From NCBI GenBank assembly GCA_964566895.1, contig CAZMJP010000029.1, forward strand, positions 1-6,717: DNA of 6,717 bases. The letters are read 5' to 3'. A program made the translations under genes and the position numbers. The DNA comes from CAZMJP01 sp964566895. GTDB lineage: Bacteria > Patescibacteriota > Patescibacteriia > UBA2591 > UBA6264. The notes below the pieces were generated by a model, which saw only the letters and a program-made list of their open reading frames with translations, was not told where the DNA came from and searched no databases. How positions within the stretch are numbered: position 1 is the first letter of the stretch; each line of letters starts with the position of its first letter. Of the stretch, positions 5,737 through 6,717 are shown one piece after another.

Positions 5737-6624
5737 ATGTCTTCATTTACTAAAATTGTCATTATAATTTTATTTGTCATTTTGTTTGCGTTGGTTTTCT
5801 GGCAGTTTAACGCCAAAATTGTTTTGGCCGATTATTATTTTCGCCAAGCTATATCTTACCGCAAGGGCAACGCCTGGGAGGAAACATTGGTTAATTATGA
5901 AAAAGTTTTGAAATATCAGCCGTTTGAGCCGTATTATCAAAAAAGATTTGCCTTGGATTTAATGTGGGGTTTGGACTTTTATCAAAGCGACGAATCAAAA
6001 ATCCGAATTCTTGATTTGGCGATTGAGCGGATGAAAAAAATTCCGGAGCGGGACCAAACTTTTGAAGTTAAGGCCTATTTGGCGAGAATTTATTCTCTAA
6101 TGGCCAATTTAACCCAGAATGAAAATGATTTTTTGCTGGCGGAAGAAGAGATAAGTCGGGTAGCACAAATTTCGCCGCAAATGGCCGGCGTTTATAATGA
6201 CTGGTGCCAAATCAAAATTGACCGGGGAAAGTGGTCGGAAGCGTTGGAAAGATGCAATCAAGCCCTTCTACTTTATCCTAATTTGGCGGACTCGCGGATA
6301 AACGAGATCCATCGTCAAGCGGTTATGGCTGAGATGAGCCAGGTTTATGAAAAACTCGGCCACATTTACCGCGAGTTAGGCGATTATCAAAAAGCGGAAC
6401 AAATGTATGTCCAGGTGCTTAAATTTTTTCCCTTGGATAAACCTTATCTTTGGAAAAAAATCGGCGATCTTTATTACCTCCAGCGGGACATAGACGTCGC
6501 CATTGCCAAGAATTTTCACGGCTACACTCTTAATCCGAAAGATCCAGCTTGGTCCCAAGCTCTTTATCTTCTTTATCTGGAAAAAGGGGATACGGAAGCC
6601 GCCGCCCGTTGGTTTTCTTTTTAA
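5737..6624 (+). CDS. Membrane-anchored TPR repeat protein
   Basis: The 295-aa product has a single N-terminal membrane helix (about 6-23), then LADYYFRQA and a helical repeat region facing outward if the anchor is N-in. TPR-like units can be seen at about 32-65, 150-183, 200-234 and 236-268, with the pattern of W/Y, G, A and P (for example GKWSEALERCNQALLLYP and GDYQKAEQMYVQVLKFFP). The stretch 66-149 is helical but weaker. TPRs bind partner proteins, so this is not an enzyme on its own. In many relatives of the upstream ligase the same order (last membrane helix, ADYYF-like segment, TPRs) forms the C-terminus of the ligase itself. Here the halves are separate, in the same reading frame but with four in-frame stops between the ligase stop and this ATG. 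Probable co-transcription and partnership with the ligase are inferred. No Shine-Dalgarno is seen. Confidence 0.85.
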   Translation: MSSFTKIVIIILFVILFALVFWQFNAKIVLADYYFRQAISYRKGNAWEETLVNYEKVLKYQPFEPYYQKRFALDLMWGLDFYQSDESKIRILDLAIERMKKIPERDQTFEVKAYLARIYSLMANLTQNENDFLLAEEEISRVAQISPQMAGVYNDWCQIKIDRGKWSEALERCNQALLLYPNLADSRINEIHRQAVMAEMSQVYEKLGHIYRELGDYQKAEQMYVQVLKFFPLDKPYLWKKIGDLYYLQRDIDVAIAKNFHGYTLNPKDPAWSQALYLLYLEKGDTEAAARWFSF

Positions 6625-6638
6625 GTATTTTTGTGGCG

Positions 6639-6656
6639 ATTTGTATAATACCAAAT
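6639..6656 (+). promoter_or_regulatory. Candidate promoter with palindromic -10 region
   Basis: A perfect TATAAT lies at 6644-6649 with no convincing -35 upstream. The -10 is embedded in a near-palindrome: ATTTGTAT (6639-6646) against ATACCAAAT (6648-6656), with a one-base slip. That could be an operator, or simply AT-rich chance. Transcription would start near 6656, just before the ATG at 6665. Confidence 0.4.
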
Positions 6657-6664
6657 TAAAAAGT

Positions 6665-6717
6665 ATGTTTCGACAAAAACAAAATATAAATATTTTTGCC
6701 TTTTATCCGAGTCCTGA
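6665..6717 (+). CDS. Start of an unidentified gene, cut by the window end
   Basis: An ATG at 6665 opens a frame with no stop to the end of the window: 17 full codons, beginning MFRQKQNINIFAFYPSP. It follows a perfect TATAAT by only 15 bp, so the leader would be about 9 nt and no Shine-Dalgarno is present. Too little protein is visible to name a family. It is reported because of the promoter just ahead and the orderly spacing after the TPR gene; it could also be a chance open frame. Confidence 0.4.
   Translation, partial: MFRQKQNINIFAFYPSP

Noticed and set aside
1..6717. CRISPR array, tRNA/rRNA, riboswitch, toxin-antitoxin or defence genes.
   Set aside because: No regularly spaced repeats, cloverleaf, recognisable riboswitch core or matching protein motifs were seen on either strand.

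Overview
The window looks like a piece of chromosome from a member of the Candidate Phyla Radiation (Patescibacteria, most likely a Parcubacteria-type lineage). This rests on the AT-rich DNA, the near absence of Shine-Dalgarno sequences, the style of the pilin and LCP proteins, and an O-antigen-ligase-like protein next to a TPR protein. The assignment is an inference, as there is no rRNA or other phylogenetic marker here. The standard bacterial code fits: no gene needs TGA as a sense codon.

Left half, leftward transcription (3428 down to 64): a LytR-CpsA-Psr (LCP) membrane protein, then the ribosome-assembly GTPase Der, then peptidyl-tRNA hydrolase (Pth). A good extended -10 promoter lies ahead of the LCP gene, and the three genes could form one transcript. 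Both sides of pth carry the same kind of structure: two odd-length palindromes with core GGTC-N-GACC, placed as mutual inverted repeats (3-45 and 717-787). The second resembles a REP/BIME element and almost fills the der-pth gap.

Middle (3429-3642): a divergent intergenic region of 214 bp. It holds back-to-back promoters with extended -10 elements, one perfect DnaA-box 9-mer and a short AT-rich tract.

Right half, rightward transcription (3643 to the end): a type IV pilin/pseudopilin with its own strong intrinsic terminator, then a polytopic O-antigen-ligase/O-oligosaccharyltransferase-like protein, then a membrane-anchored TPR protein. The last two look like two halves of a protein that is often one chain in this family. 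A promoter and the first 17 codons of another gene are cut by the window end.

How the genes fit together: pth and der are translation housekeeping. LCP, pilin and ligase/TPR point to cell-surface work: attaching or ligating glycopolymers, and pili. The pilin-ligase neighbourhood invites the hypothesis of pilin O-glycosylation. No defence system, CRISPR array, tRNA, rRNA or transposase gene is visible. No gene-free stretch exceeds 300 bases.
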